Counted from the first letter of the stretch, positions 1-8,232 are shown. The stretch: DNA of 38,692 bases from Paenibacillus tianmuensis (GCF_900100345.1 NZ_FMTT01000052.1:1-38692); one strand, 5' to 3'. Notes: generated by a model from the letters alone, not told the origin. Translations and numbers: made by a program.

Positions 1-60
1 GAAAATGTGACAATAAAAAGACTTTAGGCTTCGCCTACCGAAATTCATCTCCCGCTTTCA

Positions 61-612
61 TCAAGCTTCGCAAGATTTAGAAGTGGGAGACTTCTCTCGG
101 AGGGAAGTTAAAAATTGCACAATCTGTTTTCTATCCGATGGACTCACCGGAGCCAAGTTGAAGAGATCAGAGAAACATAATCCATCGCAAACGAGTCGAA
201 TAACTAGTGCTAATTCAGGAGGGATATTTTCTGATGCTGATTTTTCTAAAAAGGTTTGGTACTCAGTTTCCCACATGGAAAGAACTTCCCTACTTTCTGA
301 AGTAGAACCTGCTAATACACTGGTTGCCAAACTCCAAGTACATAGAGGATCTGTCGGCAATGCAGCAACATTGAGGTAAGCCAGTGTATAACCTTTTCCT
401 GATTTCATTTCTTCATCCATAAGGGCTTTTGTTTCTGCCAGCGCTTGTTCATTAAGGGCTCTAATTAGATCTTCCTTGTTGTGAAAATGATACAGAAAAC
501 CGCCTTTGCTAATCTCTGCAGCGGCAGCAACTGCATCTAGTGTCAAATTGTTAATGCCTTTTTCTCTAATGATATTAGTGGCTTCCTCTAAAATTCTTTC
601 CCGTTTAGACAA
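61..612 (-). CDS. TetR/AcrR family transcriptional regulator
   Basis: 183-residue protein of normal TetR length. The N-terminal helix-turn-helix spans about residues 1-50, with the typical stretch LDAVAAAAEISKGGFLYHF and KEDLIRALN following. The C-terminal half is a helical ligand/dimerisation domain (TetR_C_6-like; CDGLCFSD near residue 145). I place the start at a TTG because GGAGAG lies at the right distance upstream and no better ATG exists. It probably represses the promoter at 801-829, whose spacer holds a perfect palindrome. The gene that should lie between promoter and regulator is only a stub (731-766), so it may now chiefly regulate itself. The ligand is unknown. Confidence 0.9.
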   Translation of the reverse strand: MSKRERILEEATNIIREKGINNLTLDAVAAAAEISKGGFLYHFHNKEDLIRALNEQALAETKALMDEEMKSGKGYTLAYLNVAALPTDPLCTWSLATSVLAGSTSESREVLSMWETEYQTFLEKSASENIPPELALVIRLVCDGLCFSDLFNLAPVSPSDRKQIVQFLTSLREKSPTSKSCEA

Positions 613-631
613 ATTATCTCTCCTCTAGTGC

Positions 632-669
632 AGTGTCTACATAGTAATCTAGTTCATGTAGATACACAC
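632..669. promoter_or_regulatory. Imperfect inverted repeat upstream of tetR
   Basis: The arms AGTGTCTACAT and ATGTAGATACACACT face each other about 12 nt apart, just before the tetR ribosome binding site. It could be a second operator or a 5' UTR hairpin. One extra base in the right arm breaks the symmetry. The function is inferred only from position. Confidence 0.35.
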
Positions 670-730
670 TATTTCGTAAAATGTGTACGGAATATTTTAC
701 GCTCGAATAGCAATTCAATGGATAAATCGC

Positions 731-766
731 CTAAACGACTGGTAGCATCACCGCAATTTTACTCAT
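731..766 (-). pseudogene. 11-codon stub of a gene under the TetR-type promoter
   Basis: An ATG (764-766) is preceded by a very good Shine-Dalgarno GAGGAGG and follows the promoter at 801-829. It encodes only MSKIAVMLPVV before TAG. The strong initiation signals with no gene body suggest that most of a TetR-controlled gene was deleted between here and tetR. Alternatively it is a leader peptide. The MSKIAVM start is common in NAD(P)-dependent oxidoreductases, but that is too little to assign a family. Confidence 0.5.
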
Positions 767-800
767 AATTGCCTCCTCATCAATAATGATTTGCAAAGTA

Positions 801-829
801 AGTGTACCGTCCAGACGGTTAATTGTCAA
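801..829 (-). promoter_or_regulatory. Sigma-A promoter with TetR-type operator
   Basis: On the minus strand TTGACA (824-829) and TACACT (801-806) are exactly 17 bp apart. Inside and touching the -10 is the perfect palindrome ACCGTC-TG-GACGGT (806-819). Such short GC-rich dyads between -35 and -10 are typical TetR-family operators. The promoter points to the stub at 766 and to tetR. Assigning it to the local TetR is inference. Confidence 0.75.
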
Positions 830-868
830 GATAGTTGTCGTGAATTCTCGAAAATAGAAAAGCTAGAC

Positions 869-1310
869 TTAGGCATTTTGCTCAGCTTGAATAGCCGGCG
901 CTTTTTCGGGATTTAGCCAAACCTCATCTTCGAGGCTCCAGTTGCGTGCAGCTCTTGACCAACGAGCGGGATGCGCAGCTTTTGCCGCCTCATAGACCTG
1001 CTTTCGGCGTTCGAAAATCTGCTCCGTGAGCCCGTCATGTCGTTGGCTTGGCGTGAGGAAGTTCAGTCCGCTACGGCGGTGCTCGGTGTTATACCAGTGA
1101 ACGAAACGCAGCGCCCATTCCCGGCTTGCGTTCGATCCGCAAACCCGTTTGCGGGGTATTGCGGACGGTACTTGCACGTTCGGAATACGGATTCCGCATA
1201 GGGGTTGTTATTGCTGGCCCGCGGCCGGCTTCTGGAGGGCGTAATGCCCAAGCTGTACAACGTCTCCAGCAGGGTCGCTCCTTTCATTCCAATCCGAGTA
1301 CCAGTGGCGC
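869..1310 (-). pseudogene. IS3-family transposase (orfB) C-terminal remnant, frameshifted
   Basis: Two minus-strand reading frames together give the end of an IS3-family DDE integrase core. The upstream frame has MKGATLLETLYSLGI and NPYAESVFRTCKYRPQYP, including the catalytic Glu of the DDE triad. The downstream frame has EWALRFVHWYNTEHRRSGLN and the tail to the stop at 869. The frames break at about 1130-1137, after GFAD. The SDNG motif that should precede MKGAT is degraded (about 1290-1310), and the N-terminal half, orfA and terminal repeats are absent. The break lies inside the catalytic domain, so it is decay and not the programmed orfA/orfB shift. Confidence 0.85.
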
Positions 1311-1319
1311 AGTTCACGG

Positions 1320-1495
1320 TAACCGCAAATTAACGACACGGCATCGTGCTGGCTGGCGCGGAACAGTCGCGGGTACACGGGCAGATTGTAAGGACTATCG
1401 GCTGCCGCGAACATGTGGAGTGTACGGCCGTAATCATATTTCTCGCGGTAACTGTCCCAGCCCCAATCGGCATCAGGATCGGAAAACCCAATTAA
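1320..1495 (-). pseudogene. IS1182/IS4-like transposase internal fragment
   Basis: Upstream of and out of frame with the IS3 remnant, the minus strand reads FSDPDADWGWDSYREKYDYG, then TLHMFAAADSPYNLPVYPRL and ASQHDAVSLI. This resembles the DPDADWGWDSY...Y/FG...LPL..R...A..HDSVS region around the second catalytic Asp of IS1182/IS4-like DDE transposases common in Paenibacillus. Both ends are missing. Two unrelated transposase remnants therefore abut here, pointing to repeated insertion and deletion. Confidence 0.6.
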
Positions 1496-1676
1496 TGGAT
1501 CTGCAATATTGAGTATCTCATTTATTTGTTCAGCAGTATCCGCTTTTTTGACGTATCAAATAGGTATTCTTTCTGATGAATTAGTAATCGGTGGCGATCC
1601 TGTTTCCTTTTATATGTTTATAGTAGTAGTGATAATGTCAGTAGTTAATTTTCTTGTTGTTCTCCGTAATAAATAG
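1495..1676 (+). pseudogene. C-terminal tail of an unidentified membrane protein
   Basis: An open frame with no start runs from the edge of the transposase remnant to TAG at 1674-1676. Residues such as AILSISFICSAVSAFLTYQI, a short polar loop (SDELVIGGDPVS) and FYMFIVVVIMSVVNFLVVL predict two membrane helices ending in RNK. The AT-rich, hydrophobic and readable sequence indicates a former gene cut by the transposon material on its 5' side. I do not recognise the family. Confidence 0.5.
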
Positions 1677-1689
1677 TAGTTTATGTCTA

Positions 1690-1756
1690 TATATAATAGG
1701 TTTTGGATTTAATATACTAGAAAGTGAAATTAATCCAATCGTAATAGGAGGTTAAT
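1690..1756 (+). promoter_or_regulatory. Leader of the chitinase gene with -10-like element
   Basis: A TATAAT hexamer (1692-1697) sits about 60 nt before the start codon in AT-rich sequence, but no convincing -35 lies 17 bp upstream. The Shine-Dalgarno AGGAGG just before ATG 1757 is strong. Confidence 0.35.
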
Positions 1757-3400
1757 ATGAAACCTAAGTCCACCCGCAAGAAAGCGGTGCGAGCAAGCGT
1801 CGCCGCGCTGTCCGCCCTGTTGGCGCTCGCACCTTTGGAACCGGTTACAACTATCGCTTCCGCCAATGCCGGACAGCAAGCTGCCTTAGCCGCCTCGCCT
1901 TGGGTCGCCACCCAAGTGTACGTGTCCGGCAATGAGGTCAGCTATAACGGGAATATTTACCGGGCCAAATGGTGGACACAGGGCGATACACCGGGCACGA
2001 GCGACCCGTCAAGCTCGCCGTGGCAGTTGGTAGGAGCGGACACGGGCGGCGGCAACGATTCTACCCCGCCGACGGCTCCGACGAATCTCGCTTCGACGGG
2101 ACAGACCGCGGACACGATCACGCTGACTTGGACTGCGGCTACGGACAACATCGCTGTGACCAGCTACGATATTTACCGCAACGGGACGAAGGTCGGCTCC
2201 TCAGCCAACGCTTCCACGCTGACCTCCACCGATATAGGGCTGCAGCAGGATACCGAATATACGTATTACGTTGCTGCAAGGGATGGCGCCAACAACACGA
2301 CGGCAAGCGCGAGCATCAAAGTAAAGACGTCGCTGGGCGGTCTGACCGTCGGTCAAAGCCGCGTCCTGACCGATTCGCAAATTGCGTCGATCTGGGGCGG
2401 CATCGATCCGCAATATTCGCCGGCCAATGCCGTTGCAGCCGTGCAGAGCGCACTGCCGCAGGCAGAGTACGAAGCGCTGTTCCCGATCCGCATCGGCTCG
2501 CCGGAGTGGCATACCTTCGCCGCTTCCAAGCCGTATTACAAGCCGGGGCAAGGAGACTATTATTCGTACAACAACCTGATTGCCGCCGTATCCGAGGTGG
2601 CGAAAATCAAGTACAAACTCGAATACCGGCAGGGAGCGACTTGGAACCATCGCATATTCCGACTGGACAAGGCGACGAAGACGGAAACGCTCATCTATCA
2701 AAATGCCGATTTCAACGCTTCCTGGAACTTGACGGTGCCGATCGTCTCCAAAACCGTCGATTTCGGTTCGTTCCTCAAAGAAGGCTCTGCCGTGAACCGC
2801 AAGCGCGAGCTGGCGGCTTTCCTCGCCAATATTGCGCATGAAACGGGCGGAGGCTGGGCGACCGCGCCCGGCGGCGAGCTTCGTTGGGGCTTGTTCTGGA
2901 ACGAGGAAATGACGTACATCAACAGCACCAACATTGGTTACGTGCAGACGCATGCCGATTACCCGCCGGTTGCGGGCAAATCGTATCATGGACGCGGGCC
3001 GATCCAGTTGAGCTGGAACTACAACTACGGTTTGTTCAGCGGCATTATCTACGGCAATAAAAACACGCTGCTCCAACAGCCGGAGCTCATCACGAGCGAC
3101 GGTAAATTGGGCTTTATGACCGCGATTCTGTTCTGGATGACACCGCAACCGCCGAAGCCGTCGGCCCACGACGTCATGGTCGGCAATTGGACGCCTTCGG
3201 CGGAGGAAACTGCCAAAGGGCTAACCCCGCCGGGCTTCGGAATTACGATCATGATTATCAACGGCAATCTGGAGGGCAATAAAGACGAAACCGACAACCG
3301 AATCGGCCGCCGGGTCGGTCATTATCGCGACATTACGACGAAAATGGGCGTCGATATTACCGGCGAAAAGCTGAACACGCTCGGCATGAGTCCGTTCTAG
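1757..3400 (+). CDS. Secreted GH19 chitinase (CBM5/12-FnIII-GH19)
   Basis: 547 residues. A Sec signal peptide covers about 1-45 (basic start, hydrophobic core SVAALSALLALAP). A CBM5/12 chitin-binding domain at about 47-95 has the aromatic pattern W..xxxY..G..V.Y.G..Y.AKWWT. A fibronectin III linker follows at about 103-192, then a GH19 catalytic domain at about 240-547. In the motif HETGGGWATAP the acid is Glu362. Glu384 in WNEE is 22 residues later, the spacing of the Glu67/Glu89 pair of barley chitinase. YHGRGPIQLSWNYNYG is the conserved substrate-cleft segment. It hydrolyses beta-1,4-GlcNAc polymers outside the cell by inversion. AGGAGG precedes ATG. It is monocistronic and convergent with the SLH protein gene. 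Confidence 0.93.
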   Translation: MKPKSTRKKAVRASVAALSALLALAPLEPVTTIASANAGQQAALAASPWVATQVYVSGNEVSYNGNIYRAKWWTQGDTPGTSDPSSSPWQLVGADTGGGNDSTPPTAPTNLASTGQTADTITLTWTAATDNIAVTSYDIYRNGTKVGSSANASTLTSTDIGLQQDTEYTYYVAARDGANNTTASASIKVKTSLGGLTVGQSRVLTDSQIASIWGGIDPQYSPANAVAAVQSALPQAEYEALFPIRIGSPEWHTFAASKPYYKPGQGDYYSYNNLIAAVSEVAKIKYKLEYRQGATWNHRIFRLDKATKTETLIYQNADFNASWNLTVPIVSKTVDFGSFLKEGSAVNRKRELAAFLANIAHETGGGWATAPGGELRWGLFWNEEMTYINSTNIGYVQTHADYPPVAGKSYHGRGPIQLSWNYNYGLFSGIIYGNKNTLLQQPELITSDGKLGFMTAILFWMTPQPPKPSAHDVMVGNWTPSAEETAKGLTPPGFGITIMIINGNLEGNKDETDNRIGRRVGHYRDITTKMGVDITGEKLNTLGMSPF

Positions 3401-3426
3401 CGCTCCCCCTGCACAAGAGGCTGGTC

Positions 3427-3471
3427 TATACCCGGGTATACTATTCAAAGAGCCGTCGCTTTTGCGACGGC
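3427..3471 (+). terminator. Hairpin after chitinase gene
   Basis: A perfect 8-bp stem GCCGTCGC/GCGACGGC with TTTT loop (3452-3471) follows the chitinase stop. A perfect 14-bp palindrome TATACCCGGGTATA (3427-3440) comes just before it. The run after the stem (GTACTTTCGG) is poor in T, so termination would be modest. Confidence 0.5.
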
Positions 3472-3610
3472 GTACTTTCGGATTTGAATCGAGAGCCGGC
3501 GGATCTCTGGGCGGGAAGCATATTTTGGTAACGCGCTTCAGCTCGGTAGCCCCGGAAATTTTGACGGCTCGCGATAAAATATTCAATAAGGAGTTTGGCC
3601 GTTAAGTTTA

Positions 3611-3653
3611 AAGCCGACATCGCGCCCTTTATTCGAGGACGCGATGTCGGCTT
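3611..3653. terminator. Long hairpin between convergent genes
   Basis: A 14-bp perfect inverted repeat, AAGCCGACATCGCG (3611-3624) and CGCGATGTCGGCTT (3640-3653), has a 15-nt loop and lies 15 bp beyond the stop of the SLH protein gene. T-rich stretches flank it on the minus-strand exit side. Position and stem strength suggest a terminator serving the minus-strand gene. Confidence 0.65.
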
Positions 3654-3668
3654 CTTACAACTGTAAGC

Positions 3669-6600
3669 TTATTGAATCAGATCGGACTTCTGTAGAAGCC
3701 GTTGCACAATAACCGCTACTTCCGCTCTTGTGATGAATGCTTTTGGAGCCAGTTCCGTGCCGCTCCGTCCCGAAAGGAGTCCGGATTGCAAAGCGTCGGA
3801 TATTCCGCTCTTGGCCCAATCCGATACCGTCCCCGCATCGGCGAAGGAGTTCAGCAACGGTTCCGCAGTTGGGGAAGACTTCGCGCTAAGCCCTGTTATG
3901 GTCATCGCTATTGCCATGATCGTCATCGCTTGTTCGCGTGTAATCTTCTCGTTCGGACGGAAGGCGCCGTCTTCGAAGCCGCTGATCAGGTTGTACGCGT
4001 ATGCCGTCCCAACCGCACCACAGAACCAATCCTTCCGATCTACGTCGGAGAAAGGCTGTGCCCCTTCTTTTGCTTTTAACCCTAATCCGCGAATCAGAAT
4101 CGCTGCGAACTCCGCGCGCGTAATATCTTGATCGGGATTGAACTGGCCTTGGCTGACGCCGCTCACGACCAGACGCGATCCCATGTCGTTCACGGCTTGC
4201 TGGGCCCAATGCCGCTCTACGTCTTTAAACGCAAGCGGATGCCATATAACGGAATAGACGCTATTCGTCAAACTGTTGATCTTGGCATAATACTTGCCGT
4301 TCGACAGCACGACCTTCGTCGGCACATGACGCAGCGTACCATCCGTCTCTATCGCGACTCCCGTCGTGATTTTGTTAGGATCGACGCCGTCCGGAATGGC
4401 CATGGTGCGTTCGACATAAGTTTGGAACTCGGTCACTTCAACGGTTTTGTCCTTATAAATCGCTCTTACCGCAAAATCAAGCGGCGGGGCGACAATCGCG
4501 ATCGTTCCTTCGAGCGATGGAACCGGCTTTTTGGGCACGGCGATTTCAATCTGAACCTTAATATCCTGCAGCGCTGCCGATCCGCCCACCTGATTGGAGA
4601 TCGATTGGATGTTGATCTGACGAGCCGGCAAACGATAAGCCGCTCGATCCGTTTTGATCTCCAATACCGCTTGCTGCGCTTCCATGCCGCTTACCATCTG
4701 CCCGGTAAGCTCTGCGATGACGACATCGGATGCGGTATTTACCGGTATCGTCACCACGGCGGATTTCCCTTCCTTGGCGAGCCTCTCTTCGAGCTTATTC
4801 CGGTCAAGCGTGACGGTCGTGACCTTCCGCGAATCGACATTCGTTACCTTGACCGTTCCCGCATTTACCGATTGTCCGTTCACAAGAACGGATGCCCCGG
4901 ATGTATCGGATTCCGCTGGAGCCGAAGGCCCCGGCTGAAAAGACGCACTTCCTGTCGTCGGCGTATTGTCGCTGCTGCCGCTATCGGAGGAGCCTTCCGG
5001 CCTTACCGCGTTGGAAACGTGGGATGCGGCGCCGCTGCCGACACGGTTCGTTGCAACGACCGTAAACGTATAGGTTACGCCGTTGGTTAAGCCGGTCACC
5101 GTGACCGGGCTTCCCGCGCCGGTTGCCGTTTTGCCGCCCGGATTAGCCGTGACCGTGTAGCTTACGATGGGACTGCCTCCATCGCGGGCAGGTGGAGTGA
5201 AGGTCACGGTTGCTTCCCCGTTGCCCGCAACGGCGGTTACGTTCCTCGGCGCGCTCGGCACGGCCACAAGCGCAATCGGTGTCACGCCATTCGATGGAGT
5301 CGAAGGAGCCGAGCTTCCCGTGCCGTTCATGGCAACAACGGTAAACGTATAAGTCGTGCCGTACGTCAGGCCCGTCACCGTGATCGGACTGCCCGTGCCG
5401 CTAGCCGTCAATCCTCCTGGGCTCGAAGTTACAGTGTAGCCGGTAATGAGGCTGCCTCCGTTGCTGGCCGGCGGGGTGAAGGTCACGGTCGCTTGTGATT
5501 GTCCCTGCTCTACCACAGCCGTCACGGCCGTCGGCGCGCCGGGAACCGTAACAGGAGCTGTCGCTGGCGCTGGCGTTACGCTGTTCGATGGAAGCGAGGC
5601 ATTAGAGTCCCCCAAGTCGTTTGTCGCCACGACGGTAAACGTATACGCCGTGCCGTACGTTAAGCCGGTCACCGTGATCGGACTGCCTGTACCGCTAGCC
5701 GTCAAGCCTCCCGGGCTCGAAGTTACGGTATACCCGGTGATGGCGCTGCCTCCGTCGCTAACAGGCGCCGTAAACTTCACGGTCGCTTGCAATTCGCCGT
5801 TCGCTACCTCTGCCGTTACATTCGTCGGCGCGTCCGGAGGAGTGTTCTGGCCTTCCAGCTTTTGTACCCGATGATTGTTGGAATCGGCCACGTAGACCTG
5901 CCCGCTGCTGTCCACCGCCACGCCTAACGGATTGTAGAACTCGCCTAGACCGCCTCCTGCTCCACCGCCTCTTCTCTTCCACTCTCTCCACTTTCCTGTA
6001 GCTGCCGTCAGCTTCTGGATGCGATGGTTATTGGAATCGGCCACATAGACGTTCCCGTTGCCATCTACTGCGAGGTGATACGGTTCGTCGAATCCGCCCA
6101 GGCCGCTTCCCGATCCGCCTCCGCCGCTCTTCCACTCGCTCCATACGCCTGTAGCCGCCGTCAGCTTCTGGATGCGATGGTTTTTCATATCCGCCACATA
6201 AACATTCCCGCTGCGGTCTACCGCCACACCGGTAGGATAATTAAACTCGCCCAGGGAGCTTCCGGGCTTTCCGTCGCTCTTCTTCCAGTCGCTCCATTTG
6301 CCCGTAGCTGCCGTCAGCTTCTGGATGCGGTTATTGTCGGAATCGGCCACATAGACGTTCCCGTCGCCATCTACCGCCACTCCGCTAGGGTAGTTAAACT
6401 CTCCGGGGCCGCTTCCCGCCCCTCCGCCGCTCTTCTTCCACTCACTCCATACGCCTGTAGCTACCGTCAGCTTCTGAACGCGGTGGTTATAAAAATCGGA
6501 CACATAGACATTGCCGCTGCTATCCACGGCCACATCGGTCGGACCGTCGAACTCGCCCAAGCCGCTTCCGAACTGTCCATTGCTCTTCCTCCACTCGATC

Positions 6601-7787
6601 CATACGCGTGTCGCTGCATCGAACTTTTGAATGCGATGGTTGCCGAAGTCGGCCACGTAGGCGTTGCCTTTGCTGTCCACCGCCACGCCATTCGGATACT
6701 TGAACTCGCCCAAGCCTCCGCCAATCACCCCTCCGATGTAGATCCACTCGCTCCACGAATTGGAACGGACATCCAGCTTTTGGACGCGTGCATTGCCGGT
6801 ATCGCCCACGTAGATATTGCCGCTGCCGTCCACCGCTACGCCTCTTGGATTTTTAAACGTCCCCAGACTGCTTCCCGGTACGCCAGCGCTGCTCTTCCAC
6901 TCACTCCATACGCCTGAAGCTATCGTCAGCTTCTGGATGCGGTGGTTACCCGTATCGGCCACGTACACGTCGCCGCTGCCATCTACAGCTATGTCGGACG
7001 GATTGTTAAACTCGCCCAGGCCGCTTCCCGATCCGCCCCCGCCGCTCTTCCACTCGCTCCATTCCCCGGTAGCTGCCGTCAGCTTCTGGATACGATGGTT
7101 GCCCGTATCGGCCACGTAGATATTATCGCTGCCGTCTACCGACACGCGGGCCGGACCGTTAAACTCACCCCGGCCGCTTCCCGGGCCGCCCCCAGTCTTT
7201 TTCCACTCGCTCCATTCGCTCGTGGCCACCGTCAGCTTCTGGATGCGATGGTTCCCCGCATCGGCCACATAGACGTTCCCTCGGCTGTCTACGGCCACGC
7301 CCTTCGGTGACCGAAACTCGCCCAGGCCGCTTCCCGATCCGCCCCCGCTGCTTTTCCACTCGCTCCATTCCCCGGTAGCTGCCGTCAGCTTCTGGATGCG
7401 ATGGTTCCCCGTATCAGCCGCGTATACGTTCCCGCTGCGGTCTACCGACACGCTGGCCGGATTGGCAAATTCGCCCAGACGGGTTCCAAAGGCTCCGGCA
7501 TTTTTTCCCCATTGACTCCACAGACCCGTAGCCGCCGTCAGCTTCTGAATGCGGTTATTTCCCGTATCGGCTACATACAAATTTCCGCCGCCGTCTACTG
7601 TCAAGCCGTTCGGAGTCGAGAACGCTCCGACAACATCATTGCTGCCCCTGCCTATTTTGGCGTATTGGCTCCATTGTTCTGCCGCATGCGCGGGATCATG
7701 GAATAAGGTTACGGAGACCATCATGAATACGATCGTCCATATCCACAGCCTCCCTGCAAACGAATGGAATTCCCCTCGATTCGTCAC
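3669..7787 (-). CDS. NHL-repeat/FnIII/SLH cell-surface protein
   Basis: 1372-residue exported protein. A signal peptide ends at PAHAAEQ (about residue 37). Twelve consecutive NHL repeats of about 51 residues follow (about 38-645), each with P..VAVD..GNVYVADxxNHRIQKL and a WSEWK linker, enough for two six-bladed propellers. Three FnIII domains lie at about 650-925. A Ser/Gly linker and a beta-rich stem as in Paenibacillus SLH proteins come next, then three SLH domains at about 1190-1370 (FKDVERHWA, FSDVDRKDW, FADAGTVSDW), which bind pyruvylated secondary cell-wall polymer. GTG start chosen because GAGGAAAGG precedes it. The role is surface binding; the ligand is unknown. Monocistronic. Confidence 0.93.
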   Translation of the reverse strand: MTNRGEFHSFAGRLWIWTIVFMMVSVTLFHDPAHAAEQWSQYAKIGRGSNDVVGAFSTPNGLTVDGGGNLYVADTGNNRIQKLTAATGLWSQWGKNAGAFGTRLGEFANPASVSVDRSGNVYAADTGNHRIQKLTAATGEWSEWKSSGGGSGSGLGEFRSPKGVAVDSRGNVYVADAGNHRIQKLTVATSEWSEWKKTGGGPGSGRGEFNGPARVSVDGSDNIYVADTGNHRIQKLTAATGEWSEWKSGGGGSGSGLGEFNNPSDIAVDGSGDVYVADTGNHRIQKLTIASGVWSEWKSSAGVPGSSLGTFKNPRGVAVDGSGNIYVGDTGNARVQKLDVRSNSWSEWIYIGGVIGGGLGEFKYPNGVAVDSKGNAYVADFGNHRIQKFDAATRVWIEWRKSNGQFGSGLGEFDGPTDVAVDSSGNVYVSDFYNHRVQKLTVATGVWSEWKKSGGGAGSGPGEFNYPSGVAVDGDGNVYVADSDNNRIQKLTAATGKWSDWKKSDGKPGSSLGEFNYPTGVAVDRSGNVYVADMKNHRIQKLTAATGVWSEWKSGGGGSGSGLGGFDEPYHLAVDGNGNVYVADSNNHRIQKLTAATGKWREWKRRGGGAGGGLGEFYNPLGVAVDSSGQVYVADSNNHRVQKLEGQNTPPDAPTNVTAEVANGELQATVKFTAPVSDGGSAITGYTVTSSPGGLTASGTGSPITVTGLTYGTAYTFTVVATNDLGDSNASLPSNSVTPAPATAPVTVPGAPTAVTAVVEQGQSQATVTFTPPASNGGSLITGYTVTSSPGGLTASGTGSPITVTGLTYGTTYTFTVVAMNGTGSSAPSTPSNGVTPIALVAVPSAPRNVTAVAGNGEATVTFTPPARDGGSPIVSYTVTANPGGKTATGAGSPVTVTGLTNGVTYTFTVVATNRVGSGAASHVSNAVRPEGSSDSGSSDNTPTTGSASFQPGPSAPAESDTSGASVLVNGQSVNAGTVKVTNVDSRKVTTVTLDRNKLEERLAKEGKSAVVTIPVNTASDVVIAELTGQMVSGMEAQQAVLEIKTDRAAYRLPARQINIQSISNQVGGSAALQDIKVQIEIAVPKKPVPSLEGTIAIVAPPLDFAVRAIYKDKTVEVTEFQTYVERTMAIPDGVDPNKITTGVAIETDGTLRHVPTKVVLSNGKYYAKINSLTNSVYSVIWHPLAFKDVERHWAQQAVNDMGSRLVVSGVSQGQFNPDQDITRAEFAAILIRGLGLKAKEGAQPFSDVDRKDWFCGAVGTAYAYNLISGFEDGAFRPNEKITREQAMTIMAIAMTITGLSAKSSPTAEPLLNSFADAGTVSDWAKSGISDALQSGLLSGRSGTELAPKAFITRAEVAVIVQRLLQKSDLIQ
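5030..5845. repeat. Three tandem FnIII-coding repeats
   Basis: Three consecutive units of about 270-280 bp inside the SLH protein gene encode FnIII domains sharing SPGGLTASGTGSPITVTGLT. The two domains nearest the NHL region are almost identical over that strand, suggesting recent duplication or gene conversion. The SLH-proximal copy is more diverged (NPGGKTATGAGSPVTVTGLT). Confidence 0.85.
5857..7676. repeat. Twelve tandem NHL-coding repeats (~153 bp)
   Basis: Twelve direct repeats of about 51 codons with little length variation. The best-conserved part encodes NHRIQKLTAATG followed by WSEWK. Linker segments rich in Gly/Ser separate the blades. This is the region most prone to recombination and assembly error in the window. 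Confidence 0.9.
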
Positions 7788-7821
7788 TTGTCCTTTCCTC
7801 CTCCGAAGCTTATCTCATAGG

Positions 7822-8103
7822 TATAACCCCCTGCATGTTATCAGACGCTTCTCTCAAAATTCTCACAAGCTCACCATCAACGACTTTGCCGGACTCGGCC
7901 CGTTGATCAATCAGGATGTATTGCTGCTGGCCGGGGAGGAGGATCAGTACGTTCCGATCAGCCGTCTGCCGCAAATCCAGCAGGAACTGTGCAATGCGGC
8001 GACCATCACAACGAAGGTCTTTACCAGAGAAACCGGCGGTGAACAGCACTGCCAGGCCGGTCATCGTCATCTGGCTTTTAACGAAATGAAAAAGTTTCTG
8101 TAA
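7822..8103 (+). pseudogene. Alpha/beta-hydrolase C-terminal fragment
   Basis: About 93 residues open to TAA 8101-8103, beginning near YNPLHVIRRFSQNSHK. LLLAGEEDQYVP carries the conserved catalytic Asp loop, and GEQHCQAGHRH the catalytic His of the alpha/beta-hydrolase fold. The nucleophile elbow and everything upstream are missing, and the open frame continues only into the antisense of the SLH protein gene. No ribosome binding site suits an internal start. It is a 5'-deleted remnant followed by an intact terminator, so the deletion removed only the front. Confidence 0.7.
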
Positions 8104-8142
8104 CGGTAGCCAAGCAAAGGAAAGGGTCTACCAGATTTCTGC

Positions 8143-8182
8143 AGAAGCAGTCTTATCTCGGCTGCTTCTTTTCTTATACTTT
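8143..8182 (+). terminator. Rho-independent terminator of hydrolase remnant
   Basis: AGAAGCAG (8143-8150) pairs with CTGCTTCT (8162-8169) and is followed by a T-rich tail, on the plus strand 40 nt after the hydrolase stop. Confidence 0.75.
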
Positions 8183-8189
8183 TCAATAC

Positions 8190-8219
8190 AAAAGAAAAGT
8201 GGCCCTAAATGAGCCACTT
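8190..8219 (-). terminator. Terminator of the oxidoreductase gene
   Basis: Read on the minus strand, AAGTGGC and GCCACTT (8197-8203/8213-8219, 9-nt loop) are followed by TTTCTTTTG. The hairpin begins 14 nt past the oxidoreductase stop codon. Confidence 0.75.
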
Positions 8220-8232
8220 CTCACCCCAATTG

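Noticed and set aside
1130..1140. Programmed frameshift of an IS3 transposase
   Set aside because: IS3 shifting occurs at the orfA/orfB overlap, whereas this break is inside the catalytic domain and the element lacks its front half.
2201..3169. 322-codon minus-strand open frame under the chitinase gene
   Set aside because: Antisense of a clear GH19 domain; Arg/Leu-rich composition typical of a GC-rich complementary frame.
4128..5090. 320-codon plus-strand open frame under the SLH protein
   Set aside because: Antisense of well-conserved SLH and stem domains; no recognisable motifs or start signals.
6024..6917. 297-codon plus-strand open frame inside the NHL region
   Set aside because: It is an antisense shadow of the repeat-bearing SLH protein; its own periodic sequence simply mirrors the NHL units and it has no ribosome binding site.
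5857..7676. Regular 153-bp repeats considered as a repeat array such as CRISPR
   Set aside because: The units are contiguous, coding and too long, with no spacers; they encode NHL blades.
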